A stretch of DNA of 64,000 nt from Pegoplata infirma (lineage: Eukaryota > Arthropoda > Insecta > Diptera > Anthomyiidae), in contig OY992538.1 of NCBI GenBank assembly GCA_963921195.1, forward strand, positions 58,828,852 to 58,892,851. The letters run 5' to 3'. Numbering within the stretch: position 1 is the first letter of the stretch; every line of letters starts with the position of its first letter. Shown here piece after piece: positions 46,367 to 57,436 of this stretch. Below the pieces are notes generated by a model, which searched no databases, had not been told where the DNA came from, and saw only the letters and a program-made list of their open reading frames with translations. The position numbers and the translations under genes are program-made.

Positions 46367-46579
46367 AGTCTAAAGATATTAATAAAGCCTAAATTGGTTT
46401 TGACTAAATAGGCGTAAATCGTAAAAAACTGGAAAAAGTCAATTTCCCCTCATACAAATCGACCACCCCCTAAAAATGAGTTTGGGCTGCTAAAAAAAAA
46501 AATACTTATCGAGTTAATTTTCGTACTTAACAACATATCCAAATTTCATGAAGATCGGAGGGTGACACCAGGGAGACTT

Positions 46580-47280
46580 CCCTTGTTAGTAAAGTAATTT
46601 TGGTGAAAAAATTATTGAAAACAATTTTTTTTACAAAAAAAAATGTTTTTTGATAAAAAAATGTTTTTTGATAAAAAAATGTTTGATCAAAAAATTTTTT
46701 TTTGATGAAAAAAAATTTTTTTAGTGAAAAAAGTTTGATAAATTTTTTTTTGAAAAAAACAAAAAAAAAAAATAAAAAGTTTTTTAAGAAAAAAAAATTT
46801 TTTTGATACAAAAAAATTTAAATTTTTTTCTTTTTTAAAAACAAACTTTTGTTGAAAAAAAAAATTTTGATAAAAAAAAATTTTGGTTTTTAATGAAAAA
46901 AAGTTTGATTAAATTTTTTTTTGATGAAAACAAAAAAAATAAATAAAAAGTTTTTTAAGAAAAACAAAAAATTTTGATAACAAAAAAATTGATAAAAAAA
47001 ATCCATAAAAATGTTTTCATGAAAAGAAAAAATTGCGTAAAAAAAAATTATCAAAACTAAATTTTTGTGACGAAAAAAAAAAAAAATGGTAATTTTTTTT
47101 TTGATGAACGAAAAAAAAATTATAAAAACTCTTTGATAAAAAAAAAGTTTTGATAAAAAAAAAATATATAAAAAAAGTGATGATTTTTTTTTTTTTTTGA
47201 AAAACAAAGTTTTTTTGGAAAAAACTTTTGGATAAAAAAAATGTATAAATTTTTTTTTTTATAAAAAAAATTTTTGTGGG
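46580..47280. repeat. Low-complexity A/T homopolymer field
   Basis: Alternating A-runs and T-runs with TGAT/GATAAA links. A second patch lies at 48180-48440. Open frames here are Phe/Lys/Ile-rich artefacts. Confidence 0.8.
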
Positions 47281-47309
47281 CGTGGATATAAAAAATTATA
47301 AAATTGTAT

Positions 47310-48120
47310 TACTTAAGTGCAAAAAAGTTTTTTTTTTACACTTTGGAGGGTATAAAAGATTCGTCACAGACGCATTAATACTCTCACTTGTTTATTGTAC
47401 TTTTGTTAAACAAATGGAACATTTTTATGTCAGAAGAAGTTCAGGCTTGGTGAAAAGGTAATTTTGGTAAAATAAATTAAAGAAAATAAATTTTTATGAA
47501 AAAACTGAAAGAAAAATTTTTATACCCTCCATAGAGGGTATATATAAGTTTGTCATTCCGTTTGTAACTCATCGAAATATCGGTCTGGGACCCCATAAAG
47601 TATATATATTCATGATGCCCGATCAAATTTAAGACATTCTAGCGATGTCCGCCTGTCCGTCTGTCTGGTCTGTGGAAAATGCTATCACGGACAAAATATT
47701 GTACAGAGATGACTGAAACTTAATATATTTATTGGAAGTTCTCCCGAGAAGTTTGGTATTGCATTTCAGCTATATCGGTTCAGCGGTTCAAAAGTTATGA
47801 GCAAAAATGTAATCACACCTCAAAAATTTCAGTACATTCAACATAACCTAAAAATACAAAATGCTTTAATTCGGCTTCTGGTTGACATACATATGTGAAC
47901 ATAATTGAACACCAAATGGTATTTAAACAAGTACGAACATGTTTTTTGACAAAAAAAGAAAAAAATCACGGATTTTTTTTACCAAAATTTTTTTTCGCGG
48001 AAATTTTTTTTTAAAAGTAATTTTCTTTTAAATAAAGTTTTTGGCAATAATCTTTTTGAAATTGTGGAGGATATCACTACATTCGGCAAGGCCGAATTTA
48101 ACTTTTTTACTTGTTTTTAA
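47310..48120. repeat. Dispersed fly repeat (GAGGGTATA type)
   Basis: TATACCCTCCATAGAGGGTA at 47521 forms a hairpin. It is followed by CATCGAAATATCGGTCTGGG, a GTCCGCCTGTCCGTCTGTC tract and AGCGGTTCAAAAGTTATGAG, and ends in GGCCGAATTTAAC then TTTACTTG near 48090-48115. Related blocks are at 5220-5750, 26200 and 50180-51050. Confidence 0.6.
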
Positions 48121-48440
48121 TTAAAAAAGGGAACACATGGAACATTTTTATGTCAAAAGTAAATCAGACTTACATTAAGTAATGAAAAATTTTTTGGCGA
48201 AAAAATTTATCCAAAAAACTTTTTTGACAAAAAAAAATTTAATGAAGAAAAAAAAGTTTTTTGATAAAAAAAAAAAATGTTTTTTAATAAAAAAAAAATT
48301 TTTGATGGAAAATTTTTTTTTAAGAATTTTTTTTTTTATGAAAAAAAAGTTTTTTATGAAAAACAATTTGATTAAAATTAAAAAAAAAATAATTGGTAAA
48401 AAAAAGAAATTTATAAAAACTAAATTTTTGTGATAAAAAT

Positions 48441-49311
48441 TACAACTCTGTTGGAAAAAAGATTCTCATTTTCTTTCTTATTGAAAGTTCGTTTAAAATT
48501 TAAACAATTTAATTTTTTTTCAATATTTATTTCTGTGTACGCAAATTGTTAAAAATTTCATCATGCCATAAATTCTTGAAATTTTTACCAACTCCAGTTT
48601 CTTATTTACATTAATTTATTTATTTATTATATAAAAAAATAAATAATTTATTTACATTAAATTATTTATTTTTATTTATTATATTTACGTTATTCAATTA
48701 ATTTTTGAATTAAAGCCAACAACAATTTTTAAAATTCCTATAAATTTGTAAAAAAAATATTTTAAATTTTTTTTTTAATTTTGCTGATCATTCATAAATT
48801 TGTATTTTTTGACGCTAGACAGACAGCCAGTGTCGAAGTGTATTTTGTTACATGGGGGGGTTCTTGAATGTCAATAAATATTTTCGTTTAGGTTTTTATT
48901 TTATTTAAAGGTTTATGTCTGGCTAAATATATATTTTTTTTTCAAATTGTAAATAATAAGGTAAAAATTCGTATTTTCGATATTGTTTCTATTTGTTCTT
49001 TTTAAACGTGACTTTAAATTATAAATGAATAGTCTTAAATTTCTTTGCGTTTTAAATTATTTTTAGTTATTTGTTTGTCCCTGGTGAAAATTGTTGACCC
49101 TTAAAGTTGCAATATTATATTTCGTAGACATTTTTTTTTGTGTGGGAAAATAATAATAAGTTTTAATTTTGGAATTTTTTAATATTAATATTAACATTAC
49201 GAAATCAAATGTGTTTTTCTCAATATAATTAAATTTTTTTATAAATCATGATTTGAAAGAACAGCCTAGACTTTTCCTTTCAGAGAAGCGAGTAAAATAT
49301 TATGAATAATA
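48441..49311. other. AT-rich gene-free stretch
   Basis: TTATTTATTTA-rich inverted pair near 48600-48680; otherwise featureless. No gene recognised. Confidence 0.35.
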
Positions 49312-49655
49312 GGGCGTCCCGTCAAATCTAAACTTTCGAATTTCATATCGTAATACCTGCCAAACGATTTAAGATCATCTTCAGTCGACAACCAGCGATA
49401 ACATCGCGGTTTTGGATTTTTTTTAAAAATATTTTTACATTAAACTACGCAAAATTTCAGAATTTTTGAGTCGAATCTGGTAAAAAAATTCGGACATGAA
49501 TTTTGGTCGAAATATGTAATTTTTTCCAACTTTAACCGCTGGTTGCCGACTGAAGATGACCTTGCAAATTTTTTTTATAAATTTTACCACAGTCACCTCT
49601 AACGTGGCAGGTATTACGACAAAAAATTCGATAGTTTAAATTTAACGGGACGCCC
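49312..49655. mobile_element. 344-bp foldback MITE, GGGCGTCCCGTC termini
   Basis: GGGCGTCCCGTCAAATCTAA at the left and TTTAACGGGACGCCC at the right with TA on both sides (49310-49311, 49656-49657). Inner arms CTTCAGTCGACAACCAGCG and CGCTGGTTGCCGACTGAAG pair. It shares the terminal GGGCGTCCC with the 4546-6393 element. Confidence 0.88.
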
Positions 49656-49708
49656 TACTGTACACTAAAAAAAAAAAAAACTGGTAAAACGAGTGGTAAA
49701 ATGCCTTG

Positions 49709-50898
49709 CACAGTGGACCAAATGCTTAATCTAGCGTGCAAGAGAGTATAATTCGACTTTGAGAGCACCTAGAAACATGAAATTTGTAATGCACAAGGAA
49801 AATGAGATGAGCTTCTATATAGTCCAAATGTGGGCGGTATTTGAAGGGGCGTGGCACTTATTGAAACATTGTCATAATAAAATATAGGTAAAGTAGAGCC
49901 AATAATAAGCAGAGAAAGTAATTTTTTTTTAACGTAAAAAATATTTTTAAACAGTTTAGAAAAGAAATATTTTATTTTGAGTAAAAAAAAAAATTTTTTT
50001 TACTCATTTCCGTAAAAAAAAAAATTTTTGAGAGAAAATTTTTTTTTGAGTTTAATTTTTTTTTTTGCTTGTAAAATTTTTACATTGGGTTAAAAACTTT
50101 TTGAGAATGTTAAAAATACCCAGCAAAATATTTTTGTGGCTCATCAATGTCATTTTAAGCGTTTAGGTGTCTTTTTTTTAACGTAAATTCAAGGTACACC
50201 AATCTGAAATTCACGGTTTTTGCTTACAACTTCTGAACCACTAGACCGATTTGGCTGATATTCAATACCAACCTGACTAGGAAAATTGAAAATATATATG
50301 CCAAGCATCAGCAGCAACAGAGTTGCCGTTTGAAAGTTAACGTGTTTTAAACAGACAGACGGACGGACATCGCTAGATCGACTGAAAAACAAAAACCAGC
50401 AAAAACCAGCAGCCAATTTTTTTATTATTTTGGAGCTCAATATCTATTCTTTTGAAATCATGTAGAAACCCTATAGAAGTAAGCGGGATTTGTACCTAAA
50501 TTCATTAACAAAATTCAAGTTTGCTTGAAAAATAATTCCATTATGGACTCTCTTTTTAATTTACGTTTTTTACGAACAACAACACAAATTAGCTTCAAAT
50601 ATACATTCCTTGAGGTTAAAATATAAAAAATAATTTGATAAATTGCCTTAATACGGTCGTAAAATAGCAGTTTAAACAATCAACACGTCTACTCAGAACT
50701 TGAAGAAATTTTTTTATAAAAACTAATTACTCATGTTTGGCTGCCTACTACGATGGTGTTTTTGCAATAAACAAAGAAATTTTATTAGCGTTAAGTAAGG
50801 TAGGAATAGTGCAATCATATATGCGATACTAATTCAATATTGTAAAAACTTCATTTTTCGACCAACTGCGTACCAGATTCAACATTTGGTCCACTGTG
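49709..50898. mobile_element. 1.19-kb Transib-like element, CACAGTGGACCAAATG termini
   Basis: CACAGTGGACCAAATG and CATTTGGTCCACTGTG are perfect 16-bp inverted ends, flanked by a 5-bp duplication CCTTG (49704-49708, 50899-50903). CACWGTGG ends plus 5-bp sites are the known Transib signature, and the heptamer CACAGTG equals the V(D)J recombination heptamer. No transposase frame; the interior includes an inverted piece of the GTCCGTCTGTC dispersed repeat (about 50180-50370). Confidence 0.88.
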
Positions 50899-51000
50899 CC
50901 TTGTAATCGCGTTCTACCAATATTTAACAAATTTCCTTGTTTTTAACAAAAAATCTTGTACTTTGCTCAAACGAGAAGGTTATTTTACAAAATTTTGGAG

Positions 51001-51935
51001 GGTATAAAAGATTCGGCACAGCCGAATTTAACACTCTACTTGTTTTTTTTTTAAATTTTCCAAGTTCCGGACAAAAGTTTTTTTATTGATAAATATTTAA
51101 AAAAAAATTTGAAAAATTTATTACGAGGATTCTAGTTAATTTACAAAAGACAGCTATTTTACAAAAATGATTTTATTTCGAGGATTTATGTTGTTTTTTT
51201 GTAAATTTACCATTTTGGTTTGTAAATTTACCATTTTTTAAACATATTTACCATTTTTATACCCTCTGTGGTACAGGGTATAATGAGTTTGTGCTGATGT
51301 TTGTAACTACCCGAAATATTAGTCCTAGACCCACCTTCAAGTATACCGATCGACTTGACTGAAATTTTAAACTTAAGCTTCTTTTGGCCCAAGGACGATG
51401 CCTATTGAAATTGGAAGAAATCGGTCCATGTTTTGACCTAGCCCCCATACAAAGGTCATCTTTTAATTTGCCTCAAATGACTCTAACAACGGCTTTATAA
51501 AAGGTATCCTATCGAAATTTGGCAGATAATCGTGGTTTGTATTCTCAATTCATCATGCCAAATTCTAAGGCAATTGGACCAGTTCTTCTTATAGCCCCCA
51601 TACAAACCACCTTCCCGATATTCACAAAAATCTCTCAAATTTCATGAAAATCAAAAATATTTTATTAAAATTTAGTTTGTATGTATTAAACGCGTACTTT
51701 AATAACCTTATCAAATCTGATTATTATCGGACCATTTTTGGACCTAGAGCCATATAAAAATTTCGTCCGATATTCAGTTAAAGCTGTGTATTTGCAACAA
51801 ATAGAAGCCTAATTCGCTAAAACTTGGTTTTACACTTATTAAAGATTTAACAAAAGATAGGTCCCATCGGTCCAAGTTTGAACTTGGGACCCATTTTCCG
51901 GGAAACACCGGTGCAGGGTATTATGTGGCCGGTCT
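51001..51935. repeat. Dispersed fly repeat, forward copy
   Basis: Starts near GGTATAAAAGATTCGGCACA, contains TACCCTCTGTGGTACAGGGTA, CCGAAATATTAGTCCTAGAC and ACCGGTGCAGGGTATTATG, and ends GGTCTTGACCGACTATA. The part from 51340 on is matched in reverse at 57437-58085. No intact frame. Confidence 0.65.
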
Positions 51936-52238
51936 TGACCGACTATAATTTTCTTAATTGTTTCTGTAAGTTTACCACTTTTTTTTATTTTTCCGGTTTT
52001 AAAACAATATTTTTACCAATAAAATTGGTTATTTTACCAATTTTTGGCGCATTCAAAATTACGAGGTAATCCTCGTAATTTTACGAGAATTTTACCTACC
52101 TCCTGTTTTACGAGAATAGCCTCGTAAAATCACGAGATTTTTTTGTAACTTTACAAGGTTTTTTTTTGAGTGTGGAGTAATTTTGACAAAAAAAAAAAAC
52201 GCATCTCGAACCACGCATTGGAACCCCAATGGTACCTA

Positions 52239-52771
52239 CATTCAAAAAAAAACCTGTCAAATTACTAGAAAAAAGTCTAGTTATCCCATTTTACCAATAT
52301 TTGACAGTTTTTCTTGTTTTTTTAACAAATAATTTTCGATAGAAATTTACATTTGTTTTTGTAATTTTACAGTTTTTCTTGTAATTTCACAAATTTTCAA
52401 GATTTTTTACAAAAAAATCTAGTAAACTCATGAGAATTCCTTGTAAGTTTTATTTTGCCAAAAAAGTTGTAAATTTACAATTTTTTTGGTAAAAAGCTTG
52501 TAAAATTACAAAAAAGCTCGTAGTTTTTACTAGGAATTCCCGTCAAATAGGAGGTAGCAAAAAATCTAGTAAAGTTACGAGAATGCCTAGTCAATTTTAT
52601 CGCGTGAAAAAAATTGTAAATTTACAATTTTATTGATAAAAACTTAGTAAAATTACATAATTTTTGGTAAAAAGCTTGTAAAATTACTAGGAATTCTCGT
52701 CAAATAGGAGGTAGCAAAAAAAAAAGTAACAAATTTTTCTTGTAATTTTACAAAGTTTTTTTTTTTGAGTG
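52239..52771. mobile_element. 533-bp CACTCAAAA-type MITE
   Basis: CATTCAAAAAAAAACC at the left and GTTTTTTTTTTTGAGTG at the right, TA at 52237-52238 and 52772-52773. Interior GTAAAATTACAAG, GTAATTTTACAAG repeats. It contains the uninterrupted version of the retrotransposon target at 58514 (about 52265-52290, inverted). Confidence 0.85.
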
Positions 52772-52773
52772 TA

Positions 52774-53233
52774 GGGCCAAAAATAAAATACACGTGTCTC
52801 CCAGTTTTTCTAGATCAATTCGCGTTTTCGTGAAAAACACCAATAAAAAAACTGAATACTTGCCGATGGACAGTAAAGAGCTGATTGTGGGAGAATTTAT
52901 TAATAAATTTGAAAGGGCATATTCAGTCGGCAACCAGCGGTCAAAGTTTTAAAAAAATTACGTATTTCGACAAAAGTTCGTGTCCGATTTTTTTGACCAA
53001 ATCCGACAAAAGCGCTCTGAGTATATTAAAAATATTAGAATTTTTAAGGAAAGAAAAATTGCAAACAAGTTAAATGAGTCATGGACCAAGATTGTTATAC
53101 TTTAAATTCAATATAAAAACATTGAAAAAGATTAATCGTAATCGAATGATTCGATTACGATTAGTTGGTTCCATTAATCGCGATTACGATTTTAATCGTT
53201 TTGCAAATTCTAGTTCCGTTTAACAGTCAGTTA
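52774..53233. other. Gene-free stretch
   Basis: ATTCAGTCGGCAACCAGCGG at about 52922 and the following text resemble the interior of the 49312-49655 foldback, so this is probably a fragment of that family. TTAATCG/CGATTAC palindromes lie at 53125-53195. No gene. Confidence 0.4.
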
Positions 53234-53468
53234 CACTGTGCTCGAATTTGACACTTTTTTTTTTAACAAGCAGGGCAACCTACTGGTAAAGTTAATTCGA
53301 GTACGCTGAATTCAATGGTGCTAGCCGTTTTTCGAAGTTAGCGCTCATATTCGCGATATTCGCGATTTAAAATTTTTATTCTCAAGTACAATAAAAACGA
53401 TATATTTAAACTTTTGCGATAAGTTTTAAATTTAAAACCATTCAAGTCTGTTAAACTAACATAACAAA

Positions 53469-54214
53469 AAATGTTTGGGGTCCGGGAATTCCCGGGTCGG
53501 ATTTCCCGGGAATTACCGGGAAAACACTGACGGGAATTCCCGGGAATTTTTTTAATTTTTCCCGGGAAATCCGGGAATTTTGTAAAATAAACCTTTTTAC
53601 ATAAAAACGTTTATTTTACTTTAATTTTTACCATTTTTTTTACATACAGGTATAATTACATTTGATATTTTTTGTATTTTTTCTATTTGGAAGAACAGTG
53701 CAAATATATATTCATAGGAAAACTGACAAAGTGTAAAAGGTATGTTAATATCATGAAAAAACGCAAAAAGTCAAAAAATATACGTCGGTTAATGATAATT
53801 TTGCTAAGACTGTCAACAAAATTTAAAAATTTTGAACCTAGAATTAACATTTCCAGAATAAATATTAAAAATGCTGCCAACTATATTAGTTTTTTCTCAA
53901 ATAACGCAGTTTTAAATTTTTTTTTGCGATTTTTAGCTATTTTTTGCGATTTTTTGTGAATGAAAAAGTTGCAATACTTTTTTTGTTTTATTGTATTTCA
54001 GGATTTTTAACTTTTACGTTTTGATTTTTTATGTTTTAATTAATTGTTTATATCTAATAAAACTGTTTTTAATAAAAAGATAATTAAATTTTAATGTTTT
54101 TTATGATTTACATTAATAATGGAAATTTCCCGGGATTCCCGGGAATCCCGGGAAATAAATTATTTTTTTCCCGTTTCCCGGGAAATTGAAAAGTCCGGGA
54201 ATTCCCAAACACCA
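53469..54214. mobile_element. 746-bp hAT element, GTTTGGG/CCCGGGAATT-rich
   Basis: ATGTTTGGGGTCCGGGAATT at the left pairs with AATTCCCAAACACC at the right. Perfect 8-bp duplication ATAACAAA (53461-53468, 54215-54222). The empty site is present in copy 1 at about 45115-45130 (AACATATCAAACCAT). Confidence 0.92.
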
Positions 54215-54774
54215 ATAACAAACCATAATACTGTGAATTTTTTCGCGAAAAAATTTTTTGTTCGCGATAAATCTTTTTTTTTTTGTGAAAAAATTGGTTC
54301 AATACAAATATTTTTAGTTTGATTTGAATTTACGAAAGCCGTCCGGTAAAGCTAGTTCGTGTAAACTAAATCCCATTGTAATATCAGGGATATTCGCGAT
54401 TAATTTTTTTTTATTTTTTAAAAAAAAAAACAATTTTTTTTATATTATTTAGACAATTGCTGAATGCTTTTTATCTTAACTCTATTGAATATTCCAAAAA
54501 AAATTTATTCGCAGAAATTTTTTTCGCGAATTTTTTTTCGCGATTTTTTTCCAAATTTTTTTATTTTGCTATTAATTTATGAAAATAAGAATACAATACA
54601 TAACAGACACAAAATTTTTCGAAAAAAAAAATTTTTTCGCGGGAATTTTTTTTTTTTTTTGTGGAATTTTTTTGTATTTTCTAAATTTAGATTTAAAAAC
54701 TATCCCAAAAGCATAAAAATTGAATTTTTGTAGAACCTAGGCCTTAAAATTTTACATCTCGAATGCGAGCGCTA

Positions 54775-55599
54775 CACTCAAAAAATTATGTCGTTAACTG
54801 TTTGTAGTTCATTTAAAAAGTTTTCCGTTTAGTCGTTTTTAAAAGAAAAAACATTTGTTTGATGTTCAGTTTTTATTAATGACTATTTCAGTCCCTTGTT
54901 TCAAAAATAACACACTAAAAAATAAAGACTTTCATTAGCATTTAATTTTTAAAGTCATTTATTTTTGTTCTGTAAGTAAAAACTACTGATCATTCTTTTG
55001 ATTTTTAATGATTTGTGTAAGTAATTTTTTTTTAAATTGTTGGTATTTTTTAATGAAATATCATTAGTTTTTAACTGCACAAGTCAGTTATTTTTTTGTA
55101 GAAAAAAAAAATCAAAAAATTATTTATAGAAATATAAAAACATGTTTGTATCAAGTGACTTTGGCACGATGGTTAGAGTGTCTGGCCAGAATGTACTTGA
55201 TTGCGGGATCGATTCCCCAAAAATTTTATTAAAAATTTTTAAAAAAACATTTCAATAAAAAATTGTAAAAAATTACCTACGAAATCATTAATTTTTATTG
55301 TTTTCGTAGGTTATTTTTTTGAAATTTGTTGGTAAAAATAACAGAACTATCATTAATTTTTATTGTTTTCGTTGGTTATTTTTTTCGAATTTGTTGGTAA
55401 AAAAGAGTGAAAAAAAACGTAATTTTTTAATGTTTAATGTTATTTATTTTAGAAAATTTTGTCAACAGTAAAAAATAAATGTTGATGTTTTTAAAACAAA
55501 TGAATAATTACTGGAATGGTTTTCAATTGTTTATTCACTGGTTTTAAGTGTGTTTTTCATTTGTTTTTGCCTACAAAATATTTTGAGTGTAACTTTGAA
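54775..55599. mobile_element. 825-bp CACTCAAAA-type MITE carrying a tRNA-like unit
   Basis: CACTCAAAAAATT at the left, AATATTTTGAGTG at the right, TA at 54773-54774 and 55600-55601. The empty site AGCGCTAACTTCGAAAAACG is present (inverted) at about 53328-53346 in the same host element. A tRNA-like sequence lies at 55155-55226. TTTTTATTGTTTTCGTAGGT-type blocks are duplicated near 55296-55380. Confidence 0.92.
55155..55226 (+). ncRNA. tRNA-like sequence inside a MITE
   Basis: A box TGGCACGATGG at 55162, B box GGATCGATTCC at 55206, spaced 44 nt. The D arm GCAC/GTGT pairs; the T arm keeps only GGG/CCC; the acceptor stem does not pair. A T4 run (AAATTTTATT) follows. tRNA-derived, probably not a working tRNA. 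Confidence 0.55.
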
Positions 55600-55866
55600 A
55601 AACGGCTAGCGCCATTGAATTCATCGTACCCGAATTAGCTTTACCAGCAGGGTGCCCAGCTTGTTAATTTTTGCGACTAGCACAGTGTTATCAACTAACA
55701 ATAAGTAAACAGAACTTTAACATTTTAGCAAATTTCTAGTTTTTGAAACCTTTTTTAAAATCTTCCTGATTCTACGCAATTTTTTTTTAAAGAATTCATT
55801 ATTATTTTTTTTTTTTTTTTTTACAAATTAATTGTTAGTTTACTTATTGGCAAACAAAACACTTAC

Positions 55867-56103
55867 CTGCCTGATTGCAATTTGGTGGCTTAAAGAACAT
55901 GCCCGGCTTTAGAGGCTGCTCTTCCTCATCGTGAACTTCAATCATTAGCCAACCCACAAGTACGGGAGAACGTTGTTGCTGAGTTTGCTGCATTTGTTTA
56001 ACAGTTTCTTCCCAAATATAAATGGCACGCTTGATATCAATTTCCACCCAACCAGTTTGGGTGATATTCATCATGACAGTGTTGCAAATACGCTTTTTGC
56101 GTT
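55867..56103 (-). CDS. TGF-beta-like gene, exon b
   Basis: Acceptor GTTTTAACAG and donor GCAG/GTAAGTG on the minus strand. 237 nt: two bases complete Glu with exon a, then 78 codons, then G for the next exon. It reads RKKRICNTVMMNITQTGWVE, then a helix ending IYIWEETVKQMQQTQQQR, then VLVGWLMIEVHDEEEQPL. The pattern TGW(V/I)(E/D)(F/I)D(V/I)...A...W followed by a beta-strand L.IEV.DE is characteristic of TGF-beta family propeptides. Secreted ligand precursor function is inferred from this domain. Among fly ligands maverick is the leading candidate because of the long, Gln/His-rich prodomain; activin-like genes remain possible. Confidence 0.75.
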
Positions 56104-56225
56104 CTGTTAAAACCGAAAGAGAGAGACAGAGGAAGAAAAGAAAATGCAGCGCAAAATAAAAAAACAACGAAAAAGCGATTAAGAGAAATTAAAATTTTTG
56201 TTCATTTGTCATTGCCAATATTTAC
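56104..56225 (-). other. Intron a-b of the TGF-beta-like gene (122 bp)
   Basis: Donor TATG/GTAAATATT and acceptor TTTTAACAG/AACGC on the minus strand. This joining gives in-frame RGVYERKKRIC. Confidence 0.75.
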
Positions 56226-56671
56226 CATACACACCACGTTTGTTACGGCGCATTTGTTGTAGCAGCGATACGGTAACAACTATTTGAGCATCCATACTGG
56301 GTCTAACGCACCTCTTGATTTTACCAACTTCAGTTTCTTCAGTTTCAACTTCCGAGCCTTTTGAATTTGCATCTGCGTTACGTTCTTCGGCCTCGTCTTC
56401 TTTAGCTGTTTCAGCATTCTTGATGCCATTTGGATTGATTTTATATAATCTTAAGATGGCCGAATCCAGATTTAAATCTTTTCTTTGTTCGAATACAGTT
56501 TGAGAAAATTGTATGGTTATATTATTGTCTTGCAACCAGGAGGATTCAGTTGTTTCAGAATTGCAGGTCGGATAGGCGGCCATTTCATGAAGTGGATGAT
56601 TTTGTTCTTGATTCTCTTCGGAATGAACATTTTGTATGGCATTACTTATACGATTTTTAATATCATTCATT
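56226..56671 (-). CDS. TGF-beta-like gene, exon a
   Basis: The acceptor TTTTATTTTCAG precedes 56671; one leading base then ATG AAT GAT. 446 nt, 148 codons, leaving G. The ATG is probably internal, because the acceptor implies an upstream exon with the signal peptide. It contains an acidic, variable stretch and the segment DLNLDSAILRLYKINPNG, matching the A.LRLYK strand of TGF-beta propeptides, then an acidic Glu-rich insert and QIVVTVSLLQQMRRNKRG. Together with exon b this covers the arm domain of a propeptide. No furin site or ligand domain within view. Confidence 0.75.
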
Positions 56672-56948
56672 CTGAAAATAAAATGGAAATAAATTTATTA
56701 AAAAATGAGATTCGTTTTTTGATGAATAAACTTTTTTTTTTGTAATTTTTTTAAGTCATTGACTTGTTTTTGGTCAAAACAACTTGCAGACATATGTTTA
56801 AATAGCGATTATTGTGTGTGCGTTGTTTTAGCTTATTCACGCAAATATTTTTTGTTTATTAAATATTTTTCTGTTAAAAAAGTATTATTGTAATCTATAA
56901 AAAAGTGTAATTTAATTCATAAATTTATGTTTTTACATATGTACATTA
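56672..56948 (-). other. Start of the next upstream intron of the TGF-beta-like gene
   Basis: Pyrimidine-rich acceptor tract on the minus strand at 56672-56690; the rest is AT-rich. The exon that should precede it (two leftover bases needed) was not identified in the window. Confidence 0.4.
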
Positions 56949-57377
56949 GGGATATAACCAAAATAGGAACCTATCATAATCGTATGGGCAATTTTATACT
57001 GATAACAAAAAACGTTATCCGGGGACATTTTGGTCCAAAAACCTTCGGCACCGATTGCAATTTCTAAAACACCATAAATTTACATTTTTTTATATCTTAT
57101 GGTGGGATTCCTTCCCATCCACCGTTTTTTGGCTTTTTGTCGTTTTACAACAAAAATAAAACAATAACAAATTCATAAAATGGTTTTCGACACTAGAAAT
57201 ACGGGTTTTCCGAATAATAAAAAAAAATATTAGCGAAAACTTCATCGCGATCGGTGCCGAACCTTTTTTAACAATCGCGAAAAAAAGGACACACATTTCT
57301 TCTTGATTTTTCATGTACTTTCTAAATATGATAGGTCCTTTTTTATATTTGCAAAAAAACGCAAATGGTTATATCCC
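56949..57377. mobile_element. 429-bp foldback element, GGGATATAACC termini
   Basis: GGGATATAACCA at the left and TGGTTATATCCC at the right with TA on both sides (56947-56948, 57378-57379). Inner pairs include CCTATCATA with its inverse and CTTCGGCACCGAT with ATCGGTGCCGAA. Confidence 0.85.
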
Positions 57378-57436
57378 TAATGTACATACATACATATGAG
57401 GCATTCCACACTAAATGTTCAGCAAAAAACAAGTAA

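Larger units (their letters stand above)
49663..52172. mobile_element. CACTMAAAA-type MITE with nested insertions
   Basis: TA then CACTAAAAAAAA at the left and TTTTTTTGAGTG then TG at the right (one base off TA). Its interior GTAAAATTACAAG-type text is shared with 52239-52771 and 58092-59177. It is inflated to 2.5 kb by the Transib-like element and dispersed repeats. Confidence 0.7.
53234..55687. mobile_element. CACTG element (copy 2), complete, with two insertions
   Basis: CACTGTGCTCGAATTTGACA at the left, GCGACTAGCACAGTG at the right; TTA lies at 53231-53233 and 55688-55690. The subterminal AATTCAATGGTGCTAGCCGT is inverted near 55610-55630. The 3-bp site with CACTG ends would fit a CMC/EnSpm- or Harbinger-like element (inference). 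Nested: 53469-54214 and 54775-55599. Confidence 0.85.
41362..55866 (-). other. Intron b-c of the TGF-beta-like gene (14.5 kb)
   Basis: Donor GCAG/GTAAGTG at 55866 and acceptor TTTACAG/AT at 41362. It contains the 1,056-bp palindrome, two copies of the CACTG element, Harbinger-, hAT-, mariner- and Transib-like insertions and homopolymer-rich tracts. Size is inferred from phase-consistent exons; unseen extra exons are possible. Confidence 0.6.

Noticed and set aside
46527..48433. Phe/Lys-rich open frames in the A/T homopolymer fields
   Set aside because: Homopolymer translation on both strands, with no family motif.
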